A DNA stretch of 30,701 bases, taken from Firmicutes bacterium UBA5389. Its GTDB lineage: Bacteria > Bacillota > DTU025. This document shows, one piece after another, positions 1-7,962 of this stretch. Every line of letters starts with the position of its first letter. Within the stretch, counting starts at the first letter, position 1. Position numbers and translations under genes: made by a program. The DNA is taken from NCBI GenBank assembly GCA_002409965.1, contig DHON01000063.1:1-30701 (forward strand). Direction: 5' to 3'. The notes below the pieces were generated by a model. The model worked only from the letters and a program-made list of their open reading frames with translations, was not told where the DNA came from and did not search any database.

Positions 1-1
1 G

Positions 2-115
2 ACTCAGGCGGTTTACATAATACTCACGGCGGGGCCCGAAATCGGGTTGCAGGGCGGCTGGTGGAGCGTGCGGGCCGCCGGCACCAAGAGGCTCGCCGCC
101 ACCCGCGCCAATTGA
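2..115 (+). CDS. Possible 3' end of an unidentified plus-strand gene (partial)
   Basis: A reading frame is open from the window edge to a TGA at 113-115 and would encode 37 residues ending KRLAATRAN. Third codon positions are mostly G or C, like the real genes here. I do not recognise the product. If real, it converges with the RNase gene whose stop is at 210, and a small hairpin at 183-200 lies between the two stops. A stretch this short can be open by chance in GC-rich DNA, so the call is weak. Confidence 0.22.
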   Translation, partial: TQAVYIILTAGPEIGLQGGWWSVRAAGTKRLAATRAN

Positions 116-182
116 GAGCGCGAACGCGACGAGCCTTTCTTAAGCTATCCCATCGCGGCCCATCAACCGCAGGCTGGGACAC

Positions 183-200
183 TGGCGATGTCAATCGCCA
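183..200 (-). terminator. Small hairpin after the RNase G gene
   Basis: A perfect 7-bp inverted repeat (TGGCGAT and ATCGCCA) with a 4-base loop lies 10 bases beyond the RNase stop codon, between two possibly convergent genes. There is no T-tract on either side, so termination is inferred only from position. Confidence 0.3.
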
Positions 201-209
201 TGCAGCGCT

Positions 210-2975
210 CTAGTCCTGCTCGGTTGCCTGCCCGGCCTCCTGCTTGAGATCCTCTTCGGTCGATGCATTTTCCGCGGCAGTCGCGGCAGCGGCGGCGGCC
301 GCCGCTTTACGGGCCCGAGCAGCTCTTGCGTGTCGACCGCCGCGCCTGGAAGAACGGCGTCGAGTAGGCTGTGCTGCAGCCGGCTCGGGCGCGCCCGGAG
401 TCGCGTTGGGTGTCGTGCCGGTCACAGAAGCGATCGCCTCACCGACCGCTTCTGTGACCGGCGGACCATCGACCTGGCCCGCCACGGGCTGAGTCAATGG
501 CTTGGATGACTGATCTTTGGCCCGGGATCGGCCGGAACCCCGCCTTGACCTGCGACCGTTGCGCCGGCCGCCTCGGCTCGCGCTTGATGTCGCCACCGGT
601 TCATCCACGGGGTCGTCCTTCTCCGCCGCTGCCGGTCCTTGTTTTTCGGGCTGCTTCATGCCCTGACCATCGTTCGCTACTTTCTGCTCAGCCTTGGCCT
701 GCGCTTTGCCAGGCTGTTTCGTCTGCGCCTTTGCCAATTCGCGAGCAGGCTGTTTGGGCTTCGCTTTCTCCTGCGCTCTGGCCGGCTCTTTCGACTCCCC
801 TTCTACCTGAGCCTCAGTTTTGCCCTGGGTCTTGGCCTCTGCCTGATCGGGCGGTTTGGGCTGCGCCTTCGCCCGTTTCCGAGCGGGCCGTTTCGGCTTT
901 GCCTTTTCCTGCGCTCGGGCCGGCTCCTTCGGCTCTGCCTTCACCTGAGGCTCAGCCTCGGTAGGGGGCTGAAGTTGGGCCGGAGCGGAGGCCTTTGCCT
1001 GGGGCGAGGCCAAGGTAGGGGTCTGCCGCCTAACTGCAGCCTGCTGGGCCTTAGCCGCGGGGGCCTGATCCTTCGCTGCAGGAGCTTGGCCCTTGACGAC
1101 AGCCTGCTGGGCCTTAGCCGCAGGTTCCTGGGCCTTAGCCGCAGGTTCCTGGGCCTTAGCCGCGGGGGCCTGGTCTTTGGCCGCAGGTTCCTGGGCCTTG
1201 ACCGCGGGGGCCGAGGGCTCCTGCGGCTGCTCTTCCTGCGGGCCATCACTCTCAGCGGACATGAGCCGCGCGCGGGCGTAGGTCTTGAAAACCTTGGTGA
1301 TCTTGGCCTTCACGCGCGTGCCCATCATCCGACCGGCGCCTTCTACGTCGATCACATACCCTTCGAGTCGCGCTATGCCGTCGCGGCTGTTGGTCATGTG
1401 CGGTTCCTCTATCACCACGTCAATGACATCGCCTGACACTACGGGCAACGCCTTCTTCTCCACGTCTTCCCTGGTGCCCACGGCGGCCACCACAATATCT
1501 TCGACCGGCTGGTCGAAACTGCCCTTGACGTAGATTGACTTGCCGGTCTCCTGTTCCAGGGACGCCAGGTTGGACCCGCCCGACCCTATCAACACGGCCG
1601 CCACCGACGGGTGCAAAAGCACGAGCATCGCCGGCTGAGAGGTTGACAGGGCTTCCTTCTTGATCGCGCGCATAGCCCGAAAAGCCAAGGTCTCCTCGGA
1701 AGGTATTCTCCCCCTGCCATCGCACATGGGGCACACCTTCATCATCGACTCGGCCAGGCCCTGCTGGACTTTCTTGCGAGTCATCTCGATCAGGCCCAGC
1801 TGAGTGAAGCCCAGCACCGAAGCTTTGGTCTTGTCGCGCGCCAGCGCTTCCTCGAGTCTGTGAGCCACCTGCTTCTGGTGGTCCTCATCGTCCATGTCGA
1901 TGAAATCCGCGATGATTATCCCACCGATGTTGCGAAGTCTCATCTGGCGCGCAACCTCCGAGGCGGCCTCCAGATTGGTCTTGAGGACAGTGTCGGCAAG
2001 GCATGTAGACCCGGTGTATTTCCCTGTGTTAACATCTATCACCGTGAGGGCCTCGGTATGGTCGATCACCAGATAGCCGCCGCAGGCCAGCCACACCTTC
2101 CGCCTCAGCGCCCGGGCGATCTCTTCTTCCAGCGCGTACGAATCGAAGATGGGTTCCTGCCCCGTGTACAGATGCACCCTGTCGCGCATTGGCTCGGGAA
2201 ACATCTTCACAAGATCATTGACCTTCTTCAGATCGTCGGGGTCATCGACGACAAACCGCTCGACGTCCTCTGCGAATTGGTCGCGGACCAGCCGGAATAC
2301 GAGATCGTAATCCTTATGCAGCAGCGCGGGCGCCTTGGCCCGTCTGCCCCTGGCCTGAATTCTGCGCCACAGTTTCACCAGGAACTGAATGTCGCCCGCG
2401 ATCTCTTCCTGGCTGAGCCCTTCGGCGACTGTGCGCACGATAACCCCCATCCGCTTGGGCTTGGCCGCTTGCGCGATTTTCTTCAGTCGGTCGCGCTCGA
2501 CATCGTCGTCTATCCTACGCGAAATCCCCACGTAATCAACGGTCGGCATCAACACCACATACCTGCCGGGGAGGGTGATGTCAGTGACTACCCGAGCGCC
2601 CTTGGTGCCGATAGGTTCCTTGCTCACCTGGACAATGATCTCCTGTCCGGGCTTGAGAATATCCTTGATCGAACGCGGTTTTCTGTTTGGAACCGATATT
2701 TCCTCTCCGTCGGCCTCGCGCACAACCCGCCCCTCGCGGCCGTTACGCCCCGCAAGGGCATCGTCTACATACAAAAACACGTTCCGTTCTAACCCCACAT
2801 CGACGAAGGCCGCCTGCATGCCGGGAAGCACGTTCTCTACAATCCCACGGTATATGTTCCCAGCGTACCTCGGGTGAAGCGATCTCTCAATAAACAAGTC
2901 GACCAGCACGCCATCTTCGAGGATCGCGGCTCTGATTTCGCCGTTCTCGGAGTTGACAACAATCTCTCTGGCCAC
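210..2975 (-). CDS. rng: Ribonuclease E/G family endoribonuclease with TRAM-like domain and long repetitive tail
   Basis: Cytoplasmic single-strand endoribonuclease of the RNase E/G family, acting in rRNA processing and mRNA decay. An S1 RNA-binding domain spans about residues 36-140 (NIYRGIVENVLPGMQAAFVD). The catalytic domain carries the two metal-binding aspartate motifs TVIDVNTGK (about 311-319) and IIADFIDM (about 354-361). The Zn-link motif CPMCDGRG lies at 415-422. Residues about 514-572 look like a TRAM RNA-binding domain. From about 580 to the end the protein is low-complexity (A, K, Q, P, E), with heptad repeats at 591-653 and Arg/Gly/Ser-rich patches near 810-830 and 880-900. At 921 residues it is far longer than a plain RNase G (about 490). 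The start is a GTG preceded by GAGGGAG, with 5 bases after the previous stop. It is the last gene of the long maf-to-rng operon. The usual downstream rplU is absent. Confidence 0.93.
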   Translation of the reverse strand: MAREIVVNSENGEIRAAILEDGVLVDLFIERSLHPRYAGNIYRGIVENVLPGMQAAFVDVGLERNVFLYVDDALAGRNGREGRVVREADGEEISVPNRKPRSIKDILKPGQEIIVQVSKEPIGTKGARVVTDITLPGRYVVLMPTVDYVGISRRIDDDVERDRLKKIAQAAKPKRMGVIVRTVAEGLSQEEIAGDIQFLVKLWRRIQARGRRAKAPALLHKDYDLVFRLVRDQFAEDVERFVVDDPDDLKKVNDLVKMFPEPMRDRVHLYTGQEPIFDSYALEEEIARALRRKVWLACGGYLVIDHTEALTVIDVNTGKYTGSTCLADTVLKTNLEAASEVARQMRLRNIGGIIIADFIDMDDEDHQKQVAHRLEEALARDKTKASVLGFTQLGLIEMTRKKVQQGLAESMMKVCPMCDGRGRIPSEETLAFRAMRAIKKEALSTSQPAMLVLLHPSVAAVLIGSGGSNLASLEQETGKSIYVKGSFDQPVEDIVVAAVGTREDVEKKALPVVSGDVIDVVIEEPHMTNSRDGIARLEGYVIDVEGAGRMMGTRVKAKITKVFKTYARARLMSAESDGPQEEQPQEPSAPAVKAQEPAAKDQAPAAKAQEPAAKAQEPAAKAQQAVVKGQAPAAKDQAPAAKAQQAAVRRQTPTLASPQAKASAPAQLQPPTEAEPQVKAEPKEPARAQEKAKPKRPARKRAKAQPKPPDQAEAKTQGKTEAQVEGESKEPARAQEKAKPKQPARELAKAQTKQPGKAQAKAEQKVANDGQGMKQPEKQGPAAAEKDDPVDEPVATSSASRGGRRNGRRSRRGSGRSRAKDQSSKPLTQPVAGQVDGPPVTEAVGEAIASVTGTTPNATPGAPEPAAAQPTRRRSSRRGGRHARAARARKAAAAAAAATAAENASTEEDLKQEAGQATEQD
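1017..1205 (-). repeat. 21-bp tandem repeats in the RNase tail (9 heptads)
   Basis: Nine consecutive 7-residue units of the form A-A-K-A-Q-E-P (variants with D, G, V or A) occupy residues 591-653 of the RNase. At the DNA level several units are identical, for example three nearly identical copies around 1110-1165. The units predict a flexible, charged linker rather than a folded domain. Copy number probably varies by slippage. Confidence 0.85.
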
Positions 2976-2980
2976 CTAAC

Positions 2981-3718
2981 TCAACTCCCTCGGGTCAACT
3001 CCCCGGGTCTGAAACCCATGGCCATGACCAAATCTGTACATTCAACACTCATCGGAGACACGAGGTCCCCGCTTTCTCTATCAGTGAAATATAGGCCCGT
3101 CCTGTAGACGCAAGCCCCAATCAAGCCAAGGTGGGCGAGAAGGTCCTGCGGACGGAGGTGGGCCCGTCCTCCGCATGCCAGAGTGCACTCCAAAACACCG
3201 CCGGAGCGCCACGATATGTTTCGCACCATCGGCCGGATATCCGCCCGCCGCCGGCCGCTTTTGGTGTTGATCTCAGCGATTGCGCTCTCTGACGCAAGCA
3301 ACTCTGTCGCCGCGCGTTCCAGATCAGGCTGGATGCTCGCCTGGACGTTCGCACGGTAGGATGCCCATTCTATGCTGGAAGCCAGAGCCGGCTTGCCGTG
3401 AGCAGCGCATGCCGCTATCACCGGCATTCCCTGGGGCGTCGCCGCCTGCAGCAACTCAAACACCTCGAGCGTCGACAGTTCGCCCGAGTCCGCAAGGTTC
3501 AGCTCTATGTCGAGGTATTCAGCCTCGCTGGTCATGCCCACACCCAAAGCAGTTGCAAAAGAGATCTTGGGGTGAGGGTGGTACCCCAGAGAATAGGCTA
3601 CAGGAATCCGAGCTCGCCTGACTGCGCGCTCAAATGCCCGCATGTACCCCAAATGCGACACAAACCTCATCTCATCGCCCTTGCCCAGACGCACCCTGAA
3701 TCGCATAGATGCACTCAC
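2981..3718 (-). CDS. TIGR03936/DUF2344 family protein (radical SAM-associated)
   Basis: This 245-residue protein has the N-terminal signature of the DUF2344 family (RVRLGKGDEMRFVSHLGYMR, then YSLGYHPHPKISFATALGVG). The family is found beside, or fused to, the B12-type radical SAM protein encoded just upstream here. Its biochemical role is unknown. I chose the GTG at 3718 because AAGGAGG lies 9 bases before it and the codon overlaps the upstream TGA as GTGA. An in-frame ATG at 3706 would sit about 21 bases from that ribosome site. The stop is 5 bases before the RNase start, so translation of the two is probably coupled. No metal-binding motif is apparent. Confidence 0.85.
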   Translation of the reverse strand: MSASMRFRVRLGKGDEMRFVSHLGYMRAFERAVRRARIPVAYSLGYHPHPKISFATALGVGMTSEAEYLDIELNLADSGELSTLEVFELLQAATPQGMPVIAACAAHGKPALASSIEWASYRANVQASIQPDLERAATELLASESAIAEINTKSGRRRADIRPMVRNISWRSGGVLECTLACGGRAHLRPQDLLAHLGLIGACVYRTGLYFTDRESGDLVSPMSVECTDLVMAMGFRPGELTRGS

Positions 3719-5547
3719 GCCCGTCCGCCTCCTTGCCGGGAACTTGCGGCAAACTCCCCGGCCAGCCTGACGCGGACATCGCCGGAGCAGGCACCGCACC
3801 CCGAGCAGCTGGCCTCGCGGCAGTCGGGCGTGGTGACTCCGCGCGCGGCGCGTTGGGCCTCGCGCACAAGGAACTCGCGGGAGACGCCCATGTTGATATG
3901 GTCCCACGGCAGCGGATCATCAAGCCCGTATTCCGCGTTGGCCCACATGGACGGATCCAGATCCAGATCAGCGAAGGCCTGATGCCACAGACCCGGCTTG
4001 AACTGCTCAGACCAGCCGTCGAACCTGCAGCCTAGCTGCACGGCTCGCTGGATCACCGGCGCCAGCCTGCGATCGCCTCTGGCGAACGCCGCCTCCAGGT
4101 GGCTCGCCCGCACATCGTGGAAAGACACGGAAAGGCCCCGCACTCGCATGCGTTCCTTCAGGTAGAGCTGCTTATGCTCAAGCTGTTCGCGGCTGTTCTG
4201 GGCGAACCATTGGAACGGAGTATGTGGTTTGGGGACGAATGAGGACACGCTCACGTTCACGCCCGCGCGCCGGGCCTTGCCACGTGCCTTGGCCACCTTC
4301 CGTCCCAGTTCAAGCACCTGTCGGGACAGGCTGGCGATGCCGTCGATGTCCTCGAAGGTCTCAAAAGGCAGACCGATCATGAAGTACAACTTGATCTGGT
4401 CCCAGCCCGACTCGAACGCATCCGCCGCCGCCGACATCAGGTCGTCCTCGGTCACACCTTTGTTGATGATGTCGCGCATACGCTGCGTCCCGGCCTCCGG
4501 AGCGAAAGTCAGCCCGGTGCGGCGCGACTTCTCCGCATCGCGCGCTAGGGCAATGGAGAACGAATCCACGCGCAGCGATGGCAGCGATACGGCAATCCCT
4601 TCGGGACCGTACTTGCTCGCAAGCTTGGACATCAGCTCCTTGACCTGTGTGTAGTCGGCGCTGGAGAGCGAAAGCAGCGACAGTTCTTCATAGCCGCTGC
4701 TGCGCACAAGCGCCTCCGCCAGCTCACACAGGTTGGCCGTGCCGCGCTCGCGCACAGGCCGGTAGATCATCCCCGCCTGACAGAATCGGCATCCCCTGGA
4801 GCACCCCCGCATTACCTCCAGCGCCACTCTGTCATGGACTGCCTCCAGAAACGGCACCACAAACTTTCTGGGGTACTCCGCCGAGTCCAGGTCGGCCACG
4901 ACCCGCCGTTCGACCCGGTTGGCCAGGCTCGGAGAGTAGACGCCGGCAATCTCGGCGAGCCTGCTCACAATGTCCGCCCTGGATGCGCCGTCCCGCTTGC
5001 CCTGGGCGGTCGCGCGCATGATGTCGGCGATGGCCTCCTCACCGTCGCCCACGACTACCAGGTCGAAGAAGGGCGCCATCGGCTCGGGGTTGGACGCGCA
5101 CGGCCCGCCTGCGATCACAATCGGATCGCCCTCTCCCCTCTCGTCGGCACGCGCCGGTATCCCCGCAAGCTCCAGCATACACAGGACGTTTGAGTATGTC
5201 AGTTCATACTGGAGGGTGAAGCCCATTAGGTCAAAGTCGCGGGCGGACGTGTACGTCTCCAGGCTGTAGAGCGGAACCCCGTGCGCGCGCATCTGGGCCT
5301 CCATGTCGGGCCACGGCGCGAAGGCACGCTCAGCCGCCCATGCCTGGTTGCTGTTTACGATGTCGTACAGGATCTTGAAGCCGATGTACGACATCCCCAC
5401 TTCATACACGTCAGGAAAGGCCAGAAGCATGGTCGCCTCTGCGCCGATGTGGTCACCGACCCGAGCGTTCAATTCGTGCCCCGTATAGCGAGCGGGCTGC
5501 GACACGTTCGGAAGTATGTCCGTTTCGAGCAGGCCCTTATTCACCAT
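3715..5547 (-). CDS. B12-binding-like radical SAM protein (TIGR03960 family)
   Basis: A 610-residue radical SAM enzyme of unknown substrate. The [4Fe-4S]/SAM motif is C-SRG-C-RF-C near residues 249-256 (RGCSRGCRFCQAG). The region before it (about 35-210) resembles a cobalamin-binding fold, with the family phrases DVYEVGMSYIGFKILY and FAPWPDMEAQMRAHGVPLYS. The C-terminal tail has a CSGCGACSG cluster (about 588-596) that may bind another Fe-S cluster or zinc. The ATG at 5547 shares its A with the preceding TGA. A TTG at 5550 is an alternative start with slightly better spacing to GAGGGG. The gene is followed by its DUF2344 partner and RNase G, a conserved clostridial trio. An RNA-modifying role is only an inference from that context. 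Confidence 0.88.
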   Translation of the reverse strand: MVNKGLLETDILPNVSQPARYTGHELNARVGDHIGAEATMLLAFPDVYEVGMSYIGFKILYDIVNSNQAWAAERAFAPWPDMEAQMRAHGVPLYSLETYTSARDFDLMGFTLQYELTYSNVLCMLELAGIPARADERGEGDPIVIAGGPCASNPEPMAPFFDLVVVGDGEEAIADIMRATAQGKRDGASRADIVSRLAEIAGVYSPSLANRVERRVVADLDSAEYPRKFVVPFLEAVHDRVALEVMRGCSRGCRFCQAGMIYRPVRERGTANLCELAEALVRSSGYEELSLLSLSSADYTQVKELMSKLASKYGPEGIAVSLPSLRVDSFSIALARDAEKSRRTGLTFAPEAGTQRMRDIINKGVTEDDLMSAAADAFESGWDQIKLYFMIGLPFETFEDIDGIASLSRQVLELGRKVAKARGKARRAGVNVSVSSFVPKPHTPFQWFAQNSREQLEHKQLYLKERMRVRGLSVSFHDVRASHLEAAFARGDRRLAPVIQRAVQLGCRFDGWSEQFKPGLWHQAFADLDLDPSMWANAEYGLDDPLPWDHINMGVSREFLVREAQRAARGVTTPDCREASCSGCGACSGDVRVRLAGEFAASSRQGGGRA

Positions 5548-6440
5548 CAATGCTTGCTTCCCCTCATGCTCCTAACACTCCTAACCAGTGTTCCCAAGTC
5601 TACATCGGGGCCACGGGCGCAGACCCCGTCCATCAGCTCAATTTCGGAAAGACGGCCAATCTCTCTGCCGTTGGGGCCCACCACCGACACGATCCCAAAC
5701 TCCTGCCCCGACAGGCGACCCAGAACCGCACCCGCCCGCGTCTCTGGAACGGCCGCCACCAGCGCGGCCGGCACAAACCCCTGCCCTGACAGTCCTGCCC
5801 ATTTCCTCATAATCGATCTCATGGTTGCGTAGGGCGCCGCCCGCGCCTCGCGCCCAGCCTCAATCCAGATAAGCACGCCCATGGCCATCGCCAGCGGGTT
5901 CATGACTCCGGTCGCCGCCCCTACCGCGCCCGCCAGGATCGCCAGCCCGCCGATCCACCTTGACAGGCCCACCGCGGCGCGGGTCGCACGGGATGTGCCC
6001 ATCCGTTCAGCGAGCAAAGCCCGGAGCACCCTCCCGCCGTCCAGCGGGTACGCCGGCACCAGGTTGAGCAGAGCAAGCACGACGTTGGCGCCTATGAAGA
6101 ACTCCGTCTTCACGATATCAGGTTTACCGTATGTCAGAAGAATATAGCTTGCCCCCGCCAGAACCAGCGATGTCATGGGGCCTGCCATGGCCACCGCCGC
6201 CTCCGCCTCTGCCCGCAGCTCAATTCCGCCGTCGATGCGGACGGCTGCCCCGATGGGGGTGATCCTCACCTCCGCGACTCTCAGTCCGAAGCCCGCCGCG
6301 ACCACGGCATGGGCGACCTCGTGCACTATGAGGGACGCAAACACCGCGGCCCACTGCCACAGGCTGCCGGCGAGGGCGTAGAGAACGGCAAATACCGCCA
6401 CAAGCGGGTCTACGGTGATCTGCACGCGCATCTGCCCCAT
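5547..6440 (-). CDS. spoIVFB: M50 site-2 metalloprotease, SpoIVFB-like
   Basis: Multi-pass membrane zinc metalloprotease. The HExxH motif appears as HEVAH (about residues 40-44), and the second metal-binding motif as NLVPAYPLDGGR (about 126-137) with its aspartate. Several hydrophobic segments surround both. The C-terminal part (about 230-290) looks like a degenerate CBS half-domain, as in SpoIVFB, which releases pro-sigma-K in the mother cell. I chose the ATG at 6440 because GGGGGAGG lies 5 bases before it. The ATG at 6455 has no good ribosome site and would give 302 residues. The stop overlaps the next start (TGATG). The gene follows rodA by 70 bases, a common position for spoIVFB in Clostridia. 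No spoIVFA is seen next to it, so another M50 function is possible. Confidence 0.85.
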   Translation of the reverse strand: MGQMRVQITVDPLVAVFAVLYALAGSLWQWAAVFASLIVHEVAHAVVAAGFGLRVAEVRITPIGAAVRIDGGIELRAEAEAAVAMAGPMTSLVLAGASYILLTYGKPDIVKTEFFIGANVVLALLNLVPAYPLDGGRVLRALLAERMGTSRATRAAVGLSRWIGGLAILAGAVGAATGVMNPLAMAMGVLIWIEAGREARAAPYATMRSIMRKWAGLSGQGFVPAALVAAVPETRAGAVLGRLSGQEFGIVSVVGPNGREIGRLSEIELMDGVCARGPDVDLGTLVRSVRSMRGSKH

Positions 6441-6510
6441 GGACGCCTCCCCCATGGCAAAGCGTGAAGCTCCAAGACTCCTATGAGATTATAGTGGCAC
6501 GCTCGCGCGT

Positions 6511-7629
6511 CTAGAAGACGATCTTCTTTCTCCTCATGTGAATGCTCTGCAGGAGCGCGACTCCCAGCATGGTCGCTATGAGCGAGCTTCCGCCGGCACT
6601 GAAGAACGGCAGGGGGATGCCAGTGCAAGGCGACACGTTCATGGTCATGCCCACATTCACGAATATGTGCACAAGCATGATGGTCGTCAAGCCCACAGCC
6701 ACCAAGCTGCCGAACCTATCGCGGGCGGATTGGGCCACGCCGTAACCCCTGCGCACTATGAAAAACAGCAGTGCCAGGGAGGCTATGGCCCCCAGGAAGC
6801 CGAGTTCCTCGGCGATCACCGAGAAGATGAAGTCGGTATGGTGCTCTGGCAGGAAATTGAGACGAGCCTGTGTGCTCTGACCGAAGCCCTTGCCCGCAAA
6901 ACCGCCCGAGCCGATGGCTATCACCGACTGGGTGACGTTCCAGCCAAACCCGCGCGGGTCCAGGCCAGGGTTGAAGAAGACCAGTATCCGCATCTGCTGA
7001 TGCTCTTTGAGCAGGAAAAAGTACGAGAAGGGTACGATCACGAACAGGCCCACACCAATGATGAGCCCCAGCAATTTCGGATCGGCGCCTGCTGCGTACA
7101 TCATCGCAAAAAACACAGGCGCGAGCACCAACGCGGAACCAAGGTCGTTCTCGGCTATGACGAGCCCCATAGGCACAAGCGCCAATATGGCGGGCACTAT
7201 GAAGCTGCTCAGAGTCGACAGATCATCCTGCTGCACCAAGTAGGCAGCGAGGCCTATAACCACTGCTATCTTCGCATATTCCGAAGGCTGTATCGCAACT
7301 GGGCCTATCCTGATCCAGCTCATGGCCCCTTTGCTCGGTGTGCCCAGCACGAATACGCTCGCGAGTAGGACAATGCCTGCAACGTACAGCACGTTCGCGA
7401 AGCGCGCCAGGTACCGATAGTCGATGCCGAGCACCACGATGGAAGCCACCGCGCCCACCACCGCCGCCGCTGCCTGTTTCTTGACGTACAAGCAAGGGTT
7501 GCTGGACGTCAGGCGCACGTTCCACCTAGTGGCGCTGTATATCATCGCACAGCCGAACAGAATTGCGCAAATAACGGCTCCCAGTAGCGCGAAATCAAGG
7601 TTCTTCAGGAGCCTCCTCTCGATGAGCAT
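6511..7629 (-). CDS. rodA: RodA, SEDS-family peptidoglycan glycosyltransferase
   Basis: A 372-residue polytopic membrane protein of the SEDS family (FtsW/RodA/SpoVE), which polymerises lipid II into glycan strands. Diagnostic segments are RIGPVAIQPSEYAKIAVVIG (about 107-126), a GSGGFAGKGFGQSTQARLNF-type loop (about 242-261) and the C-terminal GIPLPFFSAGGSS (about 334-346). About ten hydrophobic segments are visible. The length and the nearby mreBCD and PBP2 genes favour RodA over FtsW or SpoVE. The ATG has GGAGG 7 bases upstream. It lies between minE and the M50 protease in the same operon. A small inverted repeat AGAAGA/TCTTCT overlaps its 3' end. Confidence 0.93.
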   Translation of the reverse strand: MLIERRLLKNLDFALLGAVICAILFGCAMIYSATRWNVRLTSSNPCLYVKKQAAAAVVGAVASIVVLGIDYRYLARFANVLYVAGIVLLASVFVLGTPSKGAMSWIRIGPVAIQPSEYAKIAVVIGLAAYLVQQDDLSTLSSFIVPAILALVPMGLVIAENDLGSALVLAPVFFAMMYAAGADPKLLGLIIGVGLFVIVPFSYFFLLKEHQQMRILVFFNPGLDPRGFGWNVTQSVIAIGSGGFAGKGFGQSTQARLNFLPEHHTDFIFSVIAEELGFLGAIASLALLFFIVRRGYGVAQSARDRFGSLVAVGLTTIMLVHIFVNVGMTMNVSPCTGIPLPFFSAGGSSLIATMLGVALLQSIHMRRKKIVF

Positions 7630-7672
7630 GTATCAGCCTCCTGCCGTACGCCGGACGGTCGCCCGGTCGCTT

Positions 7673-7954
7673 CTACCTGACGCTCACTTCCGGGCTGCGC
7701 TTAACCTCCTTCACTGGAATACTCGCCACTATGGCCACCGATGCGTCGGAATTATCGAACTCCACACGCATGTTGGACTCGTCTACGTCGAGATACCTGG
7801 TTATCACCTCGATTAGGTCCGTCTTGAGCTGCTCCATCAGGCCAGGCGACAGCGTAGCGCGGTCCTGAACCAGGACCAGTCTCAGCCTGTTCTTCGCAGC
7901 ATCTCTGCTGGAACCACCTTCCAGTCTGCCGAAAAGCCGCTGCAGAAAGTCCAT
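7673..7954 (-). CDS. minE: MinE, cell division topological specificity factor
   Basis: A 93-residue protein that stimulates MinD ATPase and drives Min oscillation, confining MinC/MinD inhibition to the poles. The N-terminal amphipathic membrane/MinD-binding segment is MDFLQRLFGR. It is followed by the family phrase RLRLVLVQDRATLSPGLMEQ and the topological-specificity domain ending IPVKEVKR. The ATG at 7954 gives a standard MinE N-terminus. Longer in-frame starts only extend into the minD 3' end. It lies 8 bases after minD. Confidence 0.93.
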   Translation of the reverse strand: MDFLQRLFGRLEGGSSRDAAKNRLRLVLVQDRATLSPGLMEQLKTDLIEVITRYLDVDESNMRVEFDNSDASVAIVASIPVKEVKRSPEVSVR

Positions 7955-7962
7955 CACGGCCC

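Noticed and set aside
1017..1205. RNase tail repeats as a CRISPR or mobile-element signature
   Set aside because: The 21-bp period is in frame within a coding sequence with no spacers, so it is a protein repeat.
1860..2792. Plus-strand ORF of 310 codons opposite the RNase gene
   Set aside because: It mirrors the conserved catalytic core of RNase G, so its openness follows from codon bias on the other strand.
6488..6493. TATAAT on the minus strand between rodA and the M50 protease gene
   Set aside because: A perfect -10 hexamer, but no acceptable -35 element lies 16-18 bases upstream, and operon continuity explains expression.
7001..7080. Possible frameshift or split in rodA because of open frames on the other strand
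   Set aside because: The minus-strand frame is unbroken across all SEDS motifs.
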